Source: Labedaea rhizosphaerae (GTDB taxonomy: Bacteria > Actinomycetota > Actinomycetes > Mycobacteriales > Pseudonocardiaceae). From it: DNA of 64,000 nucleotides. The DNA is taken from contig NZ_SNXZ01000003.1 in the NCBI RefSeq assembly GCF_004362825.1, positions 968,784 through 1,032,783 of the forward strand. Direction: 5' to 3'. Below, piece by piece: positions 43,061-52,442 of the stretch. Within the stretch, counting starts at the first letter, position 1. Each line of letters begins with the position of its first letter. A program made the position numbers and the translations under genes. The notes under the pieces were generated by a model. It worked only from the letters and a program-made list of their open reading frames with translations. It had not been told where the DNA came from and searched no databases.

Positions 43061-45499
43061 TCACCAATTGTTCGGGTCGTGACCCGCGCGCCCGTTGCGG
43101 GTACCCCGTTGGAAGGCCAGCATCCGGTTGCGTGCCCGCTCCGCGGAGCGCACCACATCGGTGTCGTCCATGTTCGCGACGTCCGCGACCGGGGCGGTGA
43201 ACTCGTCGGCCAGTTGCGGCGCGAGGTTCGACTGCCGTCGCCTGCGCGGCAGCGCGGGCTTGCCGTCGTTCTGGTGCCCGCCGGGCCGGGTGTGACCGTC
43301 GCCGTTGCGCCCCGCCGACGGCGTACGACGCACCCGGCCGTCCGGCTCGGCCTGGCCGGCGTGGCCGGCCTGCTGCGCTTCCCCGTCGGTCATCAACGCG
43401 CCTTCCAAGCGTCCGGTCATCTCCGGATCATCTTGGACCATCGGGTCTTGGGAAGTGGTGCCGTTGGGAGAAGTGAACAACCTGCGGGGGTGATCCGGCT
43501 CCGGCACGGCCGGGCCGACCTGCTTGGGCACCGAGCGCGGGTGGTTCACGTCGTCGTCCGCGATGGACGCCGAAGGGACCAGCACGATCGCCCGCACGCC
43601 GCCGTAGAGCGACTCGATCAGCTTCACGCTGATGCCGTGGCGGATGGCCAGCTGCGACACCACGAACAGGCCGAGCCGCGCATCCTCGGACAGCGCCATC
43701 ACGCCGAAGTCCGGTGGGTTGCGCAGGAACGCGTTGATGCGCTCGAGTTGTGGTGTCGCAAGGCCGATGCCCTGGTCCTCCACCTCGATCACGACGCCCT
43801 TGCCGACGATGTTGCCGCTCACCTCGACGCGGGAGTCCGGCGGCGAGAACGACGTCGCGTTGTCCACCAGCTCGGCGAGCAGGTGGATCAGGTCGGCGAC
43901 GACCGACCCCGCCATCCGGACGTCGGGCAGCCGGCCGGTGGTGACCCGCTTGTAGTGCTCGGTCTCGCCGACGGCGCTGCGCACGATCTCGCCGATCGGC
44001 ACAGGGTTGCGCCACTGGCGGCCCGGCTGGTCGCCGCCGAGGATGAGCAGGTTCTCGGCGTTGCGCCGCGCGCGGGTCGCGAGATGGTCGAGCTGGAAGA
44101 GCTGCTCGAGGTGCTCGGGGTTCTCCTGCTCGCGCTCGGCCTTGTCCAGCACGTCGAGCTGGCGGTGCACCACGACCTGGCTGCGGTGGGCGATGTTCAG
44201 GAACACCGAGCGCACGCCGTTCTGGATCTCGGCTTCCTGCGCGGCGGCCGCGACCGCGGTGCGCTGCGCCTTGTTGAACGCCTCCGCGACCTGACCGATC
44301 TCGTCGGTGCCGTACTGCAGCGGGGGAACCTCTTGCTCGACGTCGATCTGCTCACCGCGGCGCAACCGGCTGACGATGTCGGGCAGCCGCGTGTCGGCGA
44401 GGTCGAGGGTGTCCACACGCAGCCGCTTGAGCCGGTTGACCAGCCGGTTGGACAACCGGATCGCAACGAACATGGCGATGAGCGTGACGAGCAGGATCGC
44501 CCCGCCGCCGAGAAGTGAGTTGATGTAGTTGCGGTGCCCGGTGTCGTACGCGGCATTCGAGCCGTGGGTGTGGTGTTCGGCGTACAGGTTGAGCAACTGG
44601 GCGTGGACCTGCGTCACCGCGTTCTGCCAGTCGGCGATCGGCACGGGCAACGGCGCCGCGTCGAACGCCGGCTTGCCCGGGCCACGCGCGATGATCGCGT
44701 TCTCCATCGACGTCAGCTGCTGCCACGGCTTGCTCTTCACGAGCTGCCCGTACTGCATCATTTCGTCCGGGGTCAGCTTCATCTGCAGCATGTCCAGCAT
44801 GCCGTGGTAATGGCCGACCTGGTGGGCGAACTCCTGGAAGGTCTCGTTCGTCAGCCCGGGCCCGTTGCCGTTCTGGCCAAGCGCGCCCACCGCGAGTGCG
44901 TTGCTCCTGGACAACGACTCGGCCGAGCCGAACAGGTCCGCGGCGGCCGAGGCGTCCAAGGCGGCGGTCGGGTCGGGGGAGGTCGCCGCGACGCCCTGCA
45001 GGGCCAGCGACAGGATGTCGATGACGCTGTTGTAGTAGTCGTAGACGTCCTTCGGGTTCATCTGCCGCGCATCGACGCCCTGCCGAATCTGCGGCATTTT
45101 CTTCACGAGTGCTTCGAGGATGTCGTTCGCTTTTTTGGTGGCCTCCGCGGCCTGCGCGTTCGAAGCGATCCCGGATTGGCCGATCTGGAAAAGAGCGTAA
45201 AGCGATTGGTCGCTCAGGCCTCGTTGCTTCTTGAGCTGGTCGGTGGCGGAGCTGTCACCGCCGAGGACCCGCAGGCTCAGGTTGCGTTCCTGACCGAACT
45301 GCTCGACGAAGTTGTTGGTGATGTCGATGGACGACGACCGGCCGGTCAGCTCGGCCCAGTCCTGTGTCACGGATCCCTCGTGCACCAGGTAGCCGGCGGC
45401 ACCACCACCGATGATCAGCAGCGCCGCGCTGGGGATGAGCACAATGGCCAGCATCCGTGCCCGGATACTCCTGCGCCTAGGACGCGCGGTGCGACTCAT
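43061..45499 (-). CDS. cvnA: conservon sensor histidine-kinase-like protein CvnA
   Basis: An 812-residue membrane sensor. Transmembrane helices at about 15-37 and 325-348 flank an extracytoplasmic nitrate/nitrite-sensing-type (NIT) domain. HAMP-like region about 350-410. The kinase-like core has LFQLDHLATRARRNAENLLILGGD at the dimerisation helix and an ATPase domain with HLLAELVDNATSFSPPDSRVEV, VEVEDQGIGL and RLGLFVVSQLAIRHGI. The C-terminal 180 residues are disordered and Pro/Arg-rich, ending GRAGHDPNNW. The ATG at 45499 is chosen; GTG 45502 is adjacent. It heads the cvnABCD operon. The 146 bases upstream should hold the promoter, though no clear box was identified. Confidence 0.9.
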   Translation of the reverse strand: MSRTARPRRRSIRARMLAIVLIPSAALLIIGGGAAGYLVHEGSVTQDWAELTGRSSSIDITNNFVEQFGQERNLSLRVLGGDSSATDQLKKQRGLSDQSLYALFQIGQSGIASNAQAAEATKKANDILEALVKKMPQIRQGVDARQMNPKDVYDYYNSVIDILSLALQGVAATSPDPTAALDASAAADLFGSAESLSRSNALAVGALGQNGNGPGLTNETFQEFAHQVGHYHGMLDMLQMKLTPDEMMQYGQLVKSKPWQQLTSMENAIIARGPGKPAFDAAPLPVPIADWQNAVTQVHAQLLNLYAEHHTHGSNAAYDTGHRNYINSLLGGGAILLVTLIAMFVAIRLSNRLVNRLKRLRVDTLDLADTRLPDIVSRLRRGEQIDVEQEVPPLQYGTDEIGQVAEAFNKAQRTAVAAAAQEAEIQNGVRSVFLNIAHRSQVVVHRQLDVLDKAEREQENPEHLEQLFQLDHLATRARRNAENLLILGGDQPGRQWRNPVPIGEIVRSAVGETEHYKRVTTGRLPDVRMAGSVVADLIHLLAELVDNATSFSPPDSRVEVSGNIVGKGVVIEVEDQGIGLATPQLERINAFLRNPPDFGVMALSEDARLGLFVVSQLAIRHGISVKLIESLYGGVRAIVLVPSASIADDDVNHPRSVPKQVGPAVPEPDHPRRLFTSPNGTTSQDPMVQDDPEMTGRLEGALMTDGEAQQAGHAGQAEPDGRVRRTPSAGRNGDGHTRPGGHQNDGKPALPRRRRQSNLAPQLADEFTAPVADVANMDDTDVVRSAERARNRMLAFQRGTRNGRAGHDPNNW

Positions 45500-45645
45500 C
45501 ACAACCCCGACTTCCGGTTCTCTTTTCGAGTTGGTGACATTTCCCTTGTGCCTATGCTCGGCGATGACCACGCACCCTATCGGTTACGCCCACCCGTGGA
45601 AAGGTGTCCGGCGGATACCCTGTCGACGGCTTGCCCATTGTGGAC

Positions 45646-46560
45646 TCACGCCTCGCTCGGCCGGCGGGCCAGGTCGGCCGACGAGACGTGCAGGTCCGTG
45701 CGCGCGTACAGCCCCACTGCCCATTCGGCGCGGCGGATCAGCCCGACGGCGGGTAGGTGGTCCTTGGCCACCAACGGCGCCAGGCGCTCACGGACCGCGT
45801 CGAGGCGACGCTCGATCTCCGCCCGGACCCAGTCCGGTGCGACGCCGTACATGAGCACGTTGTTCTCGCGCGGGTCGTCGCGCTCACGCCAGTAGCTGGC
45901 CAGGTCGTTGGCCAGCCGGCACACCACCGCGATGTCGTCGAGCGCGGGCACCAGCACGTCCAGGTGTTCGACCGGCCCGGCGTCCTCGGGGCTCACCCAG
46001 CACGGCAGGTGGACCTGCCAGATCGAGATGCTGTCGGCGTTGTCCAGGTACTCCGCGACGGTGGTGTTCATGGACGTCGTGCCGGTGCCGTTCGCCCGCG
46101 CCGTGCCGACCACCCAGTCGTAGCGCATGGCCCGCAGGCACGCCGCGAACTTGCGCTCCCACAACGACGCCAGCGCCGGGTATCCCGGCCGGTCGGCCAA
46201 TTCCCGTTGCCAGCCGGACAAGGCGGCCAGCAGTGTGTTGCTGTCGTCCGGTCGTCCCGTCCGCACCACGGAGTTGCACCTGTCGATGAACTCGTCCAGC
46301 TTGTCGAGCTCGCTGACCTCTCGCTCGATGTGGTCGTCGATGGCGCACACCCACACGGCCATCCGTCCGGACAGGGCCGTTTCCGCTGCGCTCGCCCAGG
46401 GCTGGACCACGGACTCGGTGAGCGCGATGGCGGACAACGGCGCGTCCCGGTAGCCAGGCAGCTCGGCGGCGGTCCAGCGCTCCAGGTCGGCCAGCGACCG
46501 CATGACCGACAGCGCAACCGGAACGTACGACGCCACCGGTGGGTAGCGAAGATCGGTCAC
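45646..46560 (-). CDS. class I terpene synthase (probable diterpene synthase)
   Basis: A 304-residue class I terpene synthase. The aspartate-rich motif is DDHIE at 75-79, and the Mg-binding NSE triad is NDLASYWRE at 218-226, followed by RDDPRENNVL. Both are intact, so ionisation of a prenyl diphosphate is expected. Because its GTG overlaps the stop of the class II cyclase gene as GTGA, it is translationally coupled to it. It probably ionises the cyclised diphosphate made by that enzyme. Product skeleton cannot be predicted by eye. Confidence 0.85.
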   Translation of the reverse strand: MTDLRYPPVASYVPVALSVMRSLADLERWTAAELPGYRDAPLSAIALTESVVQPWASAAETALSGRMAVWVCAIDDHIEREVSELDKLDEFIDRCNSVVRTGRPDDSNTLLAALSGWQRELADRPGYPALASLWERKFAACLRAMRYDWVVGTARANGTGTTSMNTTVAEYLDNADSISIWQVHLPCWVSPEDAGPVEHLDVLVPALDDIAVVCRLANDLASYWRERDDPRENNVLMYGVAPDWVRAEIERRLDAVRERLAPLVAKDHLPAVGLIRRAEWAVGLYARTDLHVSSADLARRPSEA

Positions 46561-48023
46561 GGTTGTCCCCGGCTCACGGCGTAGGCCGACAGCACCGCGG
46601 CGCGCGCCGGCGCCACCGGGATGTACAGGCCCTTGCTCATCCACAACTCGGCGTAGCTCGGGTCGTCGAGGTGCTCGCCGAGGTAGTCAGCAGCGCGGCG
46701 CATGGTGTCGGCCGGCACCGGCCCGTGCTGGTCTCCCATGGCGTCCAGGGACAGGACCGCATAGGCGGTCTCCTCCGGCTGACCGCCTGCCATGCCCCAC
46801 GAACCGTCCGGGTGCTGGCCGTCGAGCAGCCACTTCCTGGTGGCGGACAGGGTGTCCGGCGGGGTGGAGCCGGCGAGCCCGAAGACCACCTGTGCGGTGG
46901 CGTAGTACGGCGAGAGGTGCCATTTGTCGTCCCACCACGCCCCGTCGTGCCGACTGTCCATGAGGAACGTGATGGCCTTCTTGATCTGGCTGGCGAACCG
47001 GTCCGGCCGCCGGCTGAGCGCCTCGGCTATCCGCGCGTTCGCGGTGACCGGCGTGCCGCGTTCGTAGGGGAAGCCGATGAAGTGGTCGTCCTTCTCGTAG
47101 TGCAGCAACGACTCGAGCAGTGCGGTGTCATCGTGGCCGAAGGCGTGCACCACGTTCGCGACCATGGCGGTGTCGTCGGAGTCCGGCACCGGGAACTCCG
47201 CGCTGGTCCCGAGTCCGAACTCGGCACCGTCGGCCAGGGCCAGCAGTCGATCGACATGCGGTTTGGCCTCGTCCGTGGTCAGGCCGGCGCGGTGCAGCAG
47301 GTAGATGGCCCAGGCCGGCTCCGTCACCGAGATGGGGAAGATCTCCGGCATGCCACCGTCACCCGTCGACTGCGCGGCACTGCGCAGGTACTCCAGTGCC
47401 GTCGGCGCGCCGGTCGCCGCCCACAGCGCGGCAGTCGCCGGGGGATTGTTGGACATCGAGCCGTTCGGCCCGGCGAAGCCGACCACATCCCGCGGCTGCA
47501 CCAGATCGCCCAGCACCTCCAACGAGTACAGCAGGGTCGTCGGCTCCCTGGTCAGCGCGCCCGCTGGGACACGGGCGAGCTTGTCGGCACGCAACGCGAC
47601 GAGGTCGGCGAACCCGTCGAGCGAAAGCAGACCCGCCTTGGACGCCTGTTCGGCCAGGTATGGCGCGGCCAACTCGAAACCGACCACCTCGCCTGGCGCG
47701 CCACGCCAGTCGGTCGCGTGCTTGTGCAGGTAGTCCACACCGGAGCGGACCGCGGAACTCGCCCAGGGTTCGTCGATCTCGCGCAGCGCGAGCACAGCGG
47801 CCAGGGTGCACACCAGCCGGTCGTAGGGGTTGGGCACCGAACCACCCCACGAGCCATCGGCGTGCTGGTGGTCGGCCAGCCACGGGCGGGCCTGCGGGAA
47901 CACCGGTTTCCCGTCGTCGCCGGTCAGCCGTGCAGCCCATGCCGTGGCGTAGGCCGTCGACGCGACCGTAGACCGCGTGAGATCGGCGAGTAGACGGCTC
48001 ACCCGTTCAGTCACGCCGTGCAT
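46557..48023 (-). CDS. class II diterpene cyclase (DxDD type)
   Basis: A 488-residue class II cyclase with the protonating motif DSDD at 281-284. QW-like repeats are DGSWGGSVPNPYDRL near 56 and DGSWGMAGGQPEETAYA near 411. WWDDKWHLSPYYATAQV resembles the same region in halimadienyl diphosphate synthase (Rv3377c), whose length (about 500) also matches. It would protonate GGPP and cyclise it to a bicyclic diphosphate of labdane, halimane or clerodane type. There is no class I domain. AAGGGG precedes the ATG. Confidence 0.88.
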   Translation of the reverse strand: MHGVTERVSRLLADLTRSTVASTAYATAWAARLTGDDGKPVFPQARPWLADHQHADGSWGGSVPNPYDRLVCTLAAVLALREIDEPWASSAVRSGVDYLHKHATDWRGAPGEVVGFELAAPYLAEQASKAGLLSLDGFADLVALRADKLARVPAGALTREPTTLLYSLEVLGDLVQPRDVVGFAGPNGSMSNNPPATAALWAATGAPTALEYLRSAAQSTGDGGMPEIFPISVTEPAWAIYLLHRAGLTTDEAKPHVDRLLALADGAEFGLGTSAEFPVPDSDDTAMVANVVHAFGHDDTALLESLLHYEKDDHFIGFPYERGTPVTANARIAEALSRRPDRFASQIKKAITFLMDSRHDGAWWDDKWHLSPYYATAQVVFGLAGSTPPDTLSATRKWLLDGQHPDGSWGMAGGQPEETAYAVLSLDAMGDQHGPVPADTMRRAADYLGEHLDDPSYAELWMSKGLYIPVAPARAAVLSAYAVSRGQP

Positions 48024-48331
48024 CCACCGCGCCCCTTACGTGGAAGGTCAGTTCCGGACGGATTGATACCCGATCGGGTGATCGCTCCACCACCCCTGAT
48101 TGCCGGGCGGTCCGAATTCGGCCCGCACCGGCGCCGCCACTGTGGACAATCGTCCGACGTCGCAGTGCCACCAAGCGTTATGGACTGCGAGCGAATGTGA
48201 CGAAGGTCATATTCGCGACTTGACGAACCCTCGTCCGACGTGGTCGACAGCGGCGCTGAACTCGTGGGCTGACACCCCGCCGGAGTTCGCTAGGGTGTGC
48301 GGTCTTCGTCCACGGTCGATTGGTTCAGCCA
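48024..48331. other. 308-base divergent intergenic region in the diterpenoid cluster
   Basis: No gene is seen. A good plus-strand promoter for the methyltransferase is CTGACA (48269-48274), 16 bases, TAGGGT (48291-48296), giving a leader of about 30 bases. The cyclase promoter on the other strand is not obvious. No long inverted repeat was found. Confidence 0.55.
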
Positions 48332-49147
48332 ATGTCTGAGATCGCCGATGTGTCCGACACCGCTCGTTGGGTAGCGACTTTCCGTGCGCGGGAGTCGTCC
48401 CGGCCGGACGCGCTGTTCCACGATCCGTACGCCGCCCTGCTCGCCGGCGAGCGTGGCGAAGCGATGGTGGCGCAGACTTCGGCGCTCGCACGCAACGGCT
48501 GGTCGTTCACCGCTCGCACCAAACTGATCGACGACCTGATCACCGACTGCCTCGGCGACGGCTGCGACCGGGTGGTCAACCTGGCGGCCGGTCTCGACGC
48601 CCGCCCGTACCGGCTGGACGTGCCCGACGACCTGGTCTGGGTGGAAGCGGACCTGCCGGTGATGGTCGAGGAGAAGGAACGCGCGCTGGCCGACGAAAAG
48701 CCGCGTTGCGAGTTGGTCCGCCGGTCGGTCGATCTGGCGGATGCCAAGCAACGCAAGCAATTCCTTGCCGCGCAGGTCGCCGGTGCGCAGCGTGCGGTGG
48801 TGATCACCGAAGGGTTGCTGCCCTACCTCGCCGACGACGATGTGCGCGCGATGAGCGCCGACCTCGCCGAGGCAGGTGTGCGCTGGTGGATCACCGACAT
48901 GATGTCGCCGGCCGATGTGCGGATCGGCCGGCGGGTGAGCCGCAAGCAACTCGCGTCCACACCGGTCAGGTTCGGGCCGGAGGAAGGCACCGGGTTCTTC
49001 GCGCCGGACGGCTGGACGGAGATCGACGCCGAATCCGTGCTCAGAGCCGCGGCGCGCTTCAAGCGGCTGCCGTGGCCGCTGCGTCCGCTGTGCCTGCTGC
49101 CGGTGGGCAAGTTCGGGTCCACCGTGGTGCGGCTCGCCCGCGGTTAG
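48332..49147 (+). CDS. SAM-dependent methyltransferase (TIGR00027/leucine carboxyl type)
   Basis: A 271-residue methyltransferase of the class related to leucine carboxyl methyltransferases. MSEIADVSDTARWVATFRARES and ALFHDPYAALLAG are the conserved N-terminus. VVNLAAGLDARPYRLDVPDDLVWVEADLP is the SAM-binding motif, and AVVITEGLLPYLADDDV is the acceptor-site loop. Homologues methylate carboxyl or hydroxyl groups of natural products. Lying between the cyclase and the GMC gene, it could modify the diterpenoid. The ATG at 48332 is chosen; TTG at 48320 is in frame. Confidence 0.83.
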   Translation: MSEIADVSDTARWVATFRARESSRPDALFHDPYAALLAGERGEAMVAQTSALARNGWSFTARTKLIDDLITDCLGDGCDRVVNLAAGLDARPYRLDVPDDLVWVEADLPVMVEEKERALADEKPRCELVRRSVDLADAKQRKQFLAAQVAGAQRAVVITEGLLPYLADDDVRAMSADLAEAGVRWWITDMMSPADVRIGRRVSRKQLASTPVRFGPEEGTGFFAPDGWTEIDAESVLRAAARFKRLPWPLRPLCLLPVGKFGSTVVRLARG

Positions 49148-49153
49148 CCGACC

Positions 49154-49184
49154 GCGGCCGACCCCGGTCGCCGGAGTCGGCCGC
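49154..49184 (+). terminator. hairpin terminator after the methyltransferase gene
   Basis: GCGGCCGAC (49154-49162) pairs with GTCGGCCGC (49176-49184) over 13 bases, followed by a T-rich TGGGTTTTCC. It lies between the convergent methyltransferase and GMC oxidoreductase genes. Confidence 0.65.
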
Positions 49185-49195
49185 CTGGGTTTTCC

Positions 49196-50866
49196 TTACC
49201 TCTCAACGGGAAACAGCGGCAGCCGCAACGCGCCCGGCGCGGCTTCGGGCACCGTCGGGTTCTTCGGCGCGACCGGCTTGACGCGCTGGTACGGCTGGCC
49301 GAGCTCGGGACGTGGATCCACGCCGTCCTTGTTGGGCCACATCGCGACGGCCCGCTCGGACATCGCGGTGATGGTCAGCGACGGGTTCACCCCGAGGTTG
49401 GCGGACACGGCGGTGCCATCGATGATGTGCAGTCCGGGGTGGCCGTGGATGCGGTGGTACGGGTCGATCACGCCGTCGGCCGCGGTGCTCCCCATCGGCG
49501 CTCCGCCGATGTAGTGCGCGGTGGACGGGATGTTGAACACGTCGAAGTAGTTGCCGAGCGCGTCACCGCCGATCTTCTCCGCGATCATCCGGCTCGCCTC
49601 GTGCCCCAACGGGATCCACACCGGGTTGGGTTCGCCGATGCCCTGTTTGGTGCGCAGCTTGCCGCGCTTGCGGTAGGAGGTCAGCGAGTTGTCCAGCGAC
49701 TGCATCACCAGCAACAGGACCGACCGCTCGGAGGCGCGGCGAACGTTCAGCGCCCGCAGCAGGGACATCGGGTGCCTGAGGACCTGCCCGAGGAAGCGCA
49801 GTGCCCGCCGCGGACCACCGTCGATCATCGGTCCGAACATCATGTAGAGCGAGTTGTACCCCTTGCCGTGGTGGCAGATCTCGAAGTGGGTGTCCGGTTC
49901 CGGGTGGATCGACGAGGTGATCGACACGCCCTCCGCGAAGTCGGTGCGGGTGCGACTGCGGGCCATGACCTGGGCCTCGGAGTTGGACCGGGACAGCTCA
50001 CCGAGCCGCGGTGAGAGGTTGGGCAACCGGCCGGTGTCCTTCAGTTTGTGCAGCAGCTCCTGGGTGCCGAGTGCGGCTGCGGAGAACACCACCTGCTCTG
50101 CGGTGAACTCCCGCTTTCCCTTGCGCAGCCACGCACCTGAGCGCTGTGTGGACACCACGTACCCGCCGTCGGGCAGCGGGCGCAGGTCGGTGACCGTGGT
50201 CATCGCGTGCACCTCGGCCCCCGCCTTCTCGGCCAGGTACAGGTAGTTGGCGTTGGTGGTGTTCTTCGCGCCGTGCCGGCACCCGGCGAAGCAACTCGAG
50301 CAGCCGATGCACCCGGTGCGCTCCGGCCCGACGCCGCCGAAGTAGGGGTCGGGCACGGTCTTGCCCGGCTCACCGAAGTAGACGCCGACCTCGGTCGGGT
50401 GGTAGGTGTCCTCGACCCCCATGTCCCGCGCGACGTCGCGCAGCACCTCGTCCGACGGTGTCGTGCGTGGGTTGGTGTTCGCGCCGAGCATCCGCTTGGC
50501 CTGGTCGTAGTACGGCGCCAGCTCGGCCCGCCAGTCGGTCAGGTGCGCCCACGACGGGTCTTTGTAGAAGTTGTCCAGCGGCTCGTACAACGTGTTGCCG
50601 TAGATCAGCGAGCCACCGCCGACACCGGCCGCCGTGAACACGACCACCTTGCCAAGTGACGTGATCCGCTGTGTTCCCGTCATCCCGAGCTTCGGTTTCC
50701 AGATCGTCTTGCGCATGTCCCAGCCGCTCTTCGGCAGGTCGTCGTCGGCCCAGCGGCGACCGGCCTCCAGCACGCCGACCCGGTAGCCCTTCTCGGTCAG
50801 GCGCAGGGCCGACACGCTGCCGCCGAAGCCGGAACCGATCACCAGCACGTCGTAGTCGAAACTCAT
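49196..50866 (-). CDS. GMC-type FAD oxidoreductase with Cys-rich cluster motif
   Basis: A 556-residue glucose-methanol-choline oxidoreductase resembling cholesterol oxidase-like proteins. FAD loop DYDVLVIGSGFGGSVSA (about 4-20), second FAD contact AAGVGGGSLIYGNTLYEP, and C-terminal His/Asn region HYIGGAPMGSTAADGVID and SANLGVNPSLTITAMSERA. Cys186, Cys189, Cys192 and Cys196 form a C-x2-C-x2-C-x3-C motif that could hold an iron-sulfur cluster. It probably oxidises a hydroxyl group of the diterpenoid. The ATG overlaps the stop of the deazaflavin-type gene (ATGA), so the two are coupled. Confidence 0.86.
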   Translation of the reverse strand: MSFDYDVLVIGSGFGGSVSALRLTEKGYRVGVLEAGRRWADDDLPKSGWDMRKTIWKPKLGMTGTQRITSLGKVVVFTAAGVGGGSLIYGNTLYEPLDNFYKDPSWAHLTDWRAELAPYYDQAKRMLGANTNPRTTPSDEVLRDVARDMGVEDTYHPTEVGVYFGEPGKTVPDPYFGGVGPERTGCIGCSSCFAGCRHGAKNTTNANYLYLAEKAGAEVHAMTTVTDLRPLPDGGYVVSTQRSGAWLRKGKREFTAEQVVFSAAALGTQELLHKLKDTGRLPNLSPRLGELSRSNSEAQVMARSRTRTDFAEGVSITSSIHPEPDTHFEICHHGKGYNSLYMMFGPMIDGGPRRALRFLGQVLRHPMSLLRALNVRRASERSVLLLVMQSLDNSLTSYRKRGKLRTKQGIGEPNPVWIPLGHEASRMIAEKIGGDALGNYFDVFNIPSTAHYIGGAPMGSTAADGVIDPYHRIHGHPGLHIIDGTAVSANLGVNPSLTITAMSERAVAMWPNKDGVDPRPELGQPYQRVKPVAPKNPTVPEAAPGALRLPLFPVER

Positions 50867-51375
50867 GCGTCTGCTCCTACCAGTTTGAAGACCCGGAACT
50901 GCCGGGCGGTCCGACCGCGGTACGCCCGATAGGCGCTGGTGATCTTCACGAGCTCGCCGAACACCCACTCGCTTTCCTCGTCCCGCAACAACTCCGCCCG
51001 CACGGGGATGTCCTTGCCGCCGATGGCGACCGTCGCCAACGGATCGGCCAGCAGGTTGTCGGTCCACGCGGGGTGGTGCTGCCGGCCGAAGTTGCTGCCC
51101 ATCAAGTAGATGCGGTCGCCATCCTGGTGGTAGTACAGCGGTGTGGTGCGCGGCTGCCCGGACTTGCGGCCGGTGGTGGTGAGCAGCAGGGTCGGCGGGG
51201 CGATCGAGCCGAGCAGACCGCGCCGGCCGTTGCTGCGCTGCAGCAGCCGCCGATCCAGTGGGACGAACAGCCGGCCCAGCCGTGAGCCCAGCTTCGAGCC
51301 GCCGACCCCCTCGACCGCCTTGAAGAGCGCACTCTTCTTGGACCGCACGGCATCGGGAAAGACCTGTTCACCCAT
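50863..51375 (-). CDS. deazaflavin (F420)-dependent nitroreductase family protein
   Basis: A 170-residue split-beta-barrel protein of the DDN/Rv3547 family. LLLTTTGRKSGQPRTTPLYYHQDGDRIYLMGSNFG and HHPAWTDNLLADPLATVAIGGKDIPVRAELL are the F420-binding core. Members reduce quinones, enones or nitro groups. Placed between GGPP synthase and the GMC oxidoreductase, it may reduce an enone or double bond during diterpenoid tailoring. The ATG follows GAGGACAC; its stop overlaps the GMC start. Confidence 0.86.
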   Translation of the reverse strand: MGEQVFPDAVRSKKSALFKAVEGVGGSKLGSRLGRLFVPLDRRLLQRSNGRRGLLGSIAPPTLLLTTTGRKSGQPRTTPLYYHQDGDRIYLMGSNFGRQHHPAWTDNLLADPLATVAIGGKDIPVRAELLRDEESEWVFGELVKITSAYRAYRGRTARQFRVFKLVGADA

Positions 51376-51404
51376 CGTGTCCTCGCTTGTTCCTTCGGGA
51401 CGGT

Positions 51405-52442
51405 TCACTGCCGCAGGGCCAGCCGTGCCAGCTCGACGAGCTCCGCTTCCGGCTGCTCCTCCAGCTCGGCGGAGCGCAGGCAGTCCATGGCGCGTTCCTG
51501 GTGCTCCGCGGCCCGCTTCTCGGTCCACTCCCGACCGCCGGCGACCTCGATCAGCTCCACCGCGCGGTCGACGTCAGCCGCGGGCAGTGGGCCGTCACCG
51601 TGGTAGAGCTTCGCGAGCTCGTCGCCCGCGGGCAGCCCCGAGCTCAGCGTCGCCACGACGGGCAACGACTTCTTGCGGTTGACCAGATCGGACCGGGCGA
51701 CCTTGCCCGTATCGCGCGGGTCGCCCCAGATGCCGTGCACGTCGTCGAGGCACTGGTAGGCCAGACCCAGGTGCGCGCCGAAGCCGCGCAGCTGCTCGAC
51801 CTGGGCCGCGCTGCCACCGCCGAGCGCGCCGCCGAGCGCGCACGCGCCACCCAGCAACGCTCCGGTCTTGCCCGCCGCCATCCGCAGGCATTCGCTCAGG
51901 TCGACGTCCGCGCGTTCCTCAAAGGACAGGTCCGCCCCCTGGCCGTCGACCATCTCCAGCAGCACCCCTGCGAGCAGGCCGTGCTCGGAACCGGTCGACC
52001 GCGTGCAGCGGCTCAGCTCGTCGAAGGCCAAGGCCAGCAGGGCATCGCCGCCGAGGATGGCCGCGCTCGGGCCGAACACCGTCCACGAGGCGGCGCGGTG
52101 GCGCCGGGTCGGGTCGCGGTCCATCAGGTCGTCGTGCAGCAACGTGAAGTTGTGCACCAACTCCACCGCACACGCGGCGGGCACCGCCCGCTCGGCGGTG
52201 CCGCCGACGGCACGGGCCGCCACCAGCACCAATGCCGGCCGGATCGCCCGCCCACCACCGGAATCCGCGGTCTGGACCACTTTGCCCTGCTCATCGCGCC
52301 AGCCGAAGTGGTACTGGGCGACGTGCCGCACGGAATCGGGCAGGCGGTCCACCGCCGCGCGCAGCGCCGGGGTCACCAGATGCTTGCTCCAGTCCAGCAC
52401 CTGTGTTCCGGAACGGCGCTGGGTGGTACCGAACTGCACCAC
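51405..52442 (-). CDS. geranylgeranyl diphosphate synthase-like polyprenyl synthetase
   Basis: A 345-residue trans-prenyl diphosphate synthase. The first aspartate-rich motif is DDLMD at 104-108 (LLHDDLMDRDPTRRH). The second is DDVHGIWGD at 233-241, where the canonical third Asp is shifted, as in several actinomycete GGPP synthases. GGGRAIRPAL binds the allylic diphosphate. It would condense IPP with allylic diphosphates to supply C20 GGPP for the class II cyclase. Starts GTG-GTG with AGGGG upstream. It heads a unit with the reductase gene 29 bases downstream. Confidence 0.88.
   Translation of the reverse strand: MVQFGTTQRRSGTQVLDWSKHLVTPALRAAVDRLPDSVRHVAQYHFGWRDEQGKVVQTADSGGGRAIRPALVLVAARAVGGTAERAVPAACAVELVHNFTLLHDDLMDRDPTRRHRAASWTVFGPSAAILGGDALLALAFDELSRCTRSTGSEHGLLAGVLLEMVDGQGADLSFEERADVDLSECLRMAAGKTGALLGGACALGGALGGGSAAQVEQLRGFGAHLGLAYQCLDDVHGIWGDPRDTGKVARSDLVNRKKSLPVVATLSSGLPAGDELAKLYHGDGPLPAADVDRAVELIEVAGGREWTEKRAAEHQERAMDCLRSAELEEQPEAELVELARLALRQ

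Noticed and set aside
41637-45499. Ordinary two-component system
   Set aside because: The kinase-like protein is followed by roadblock, DUF742 and GTPase genes without a response regulator, the conservon pattern.
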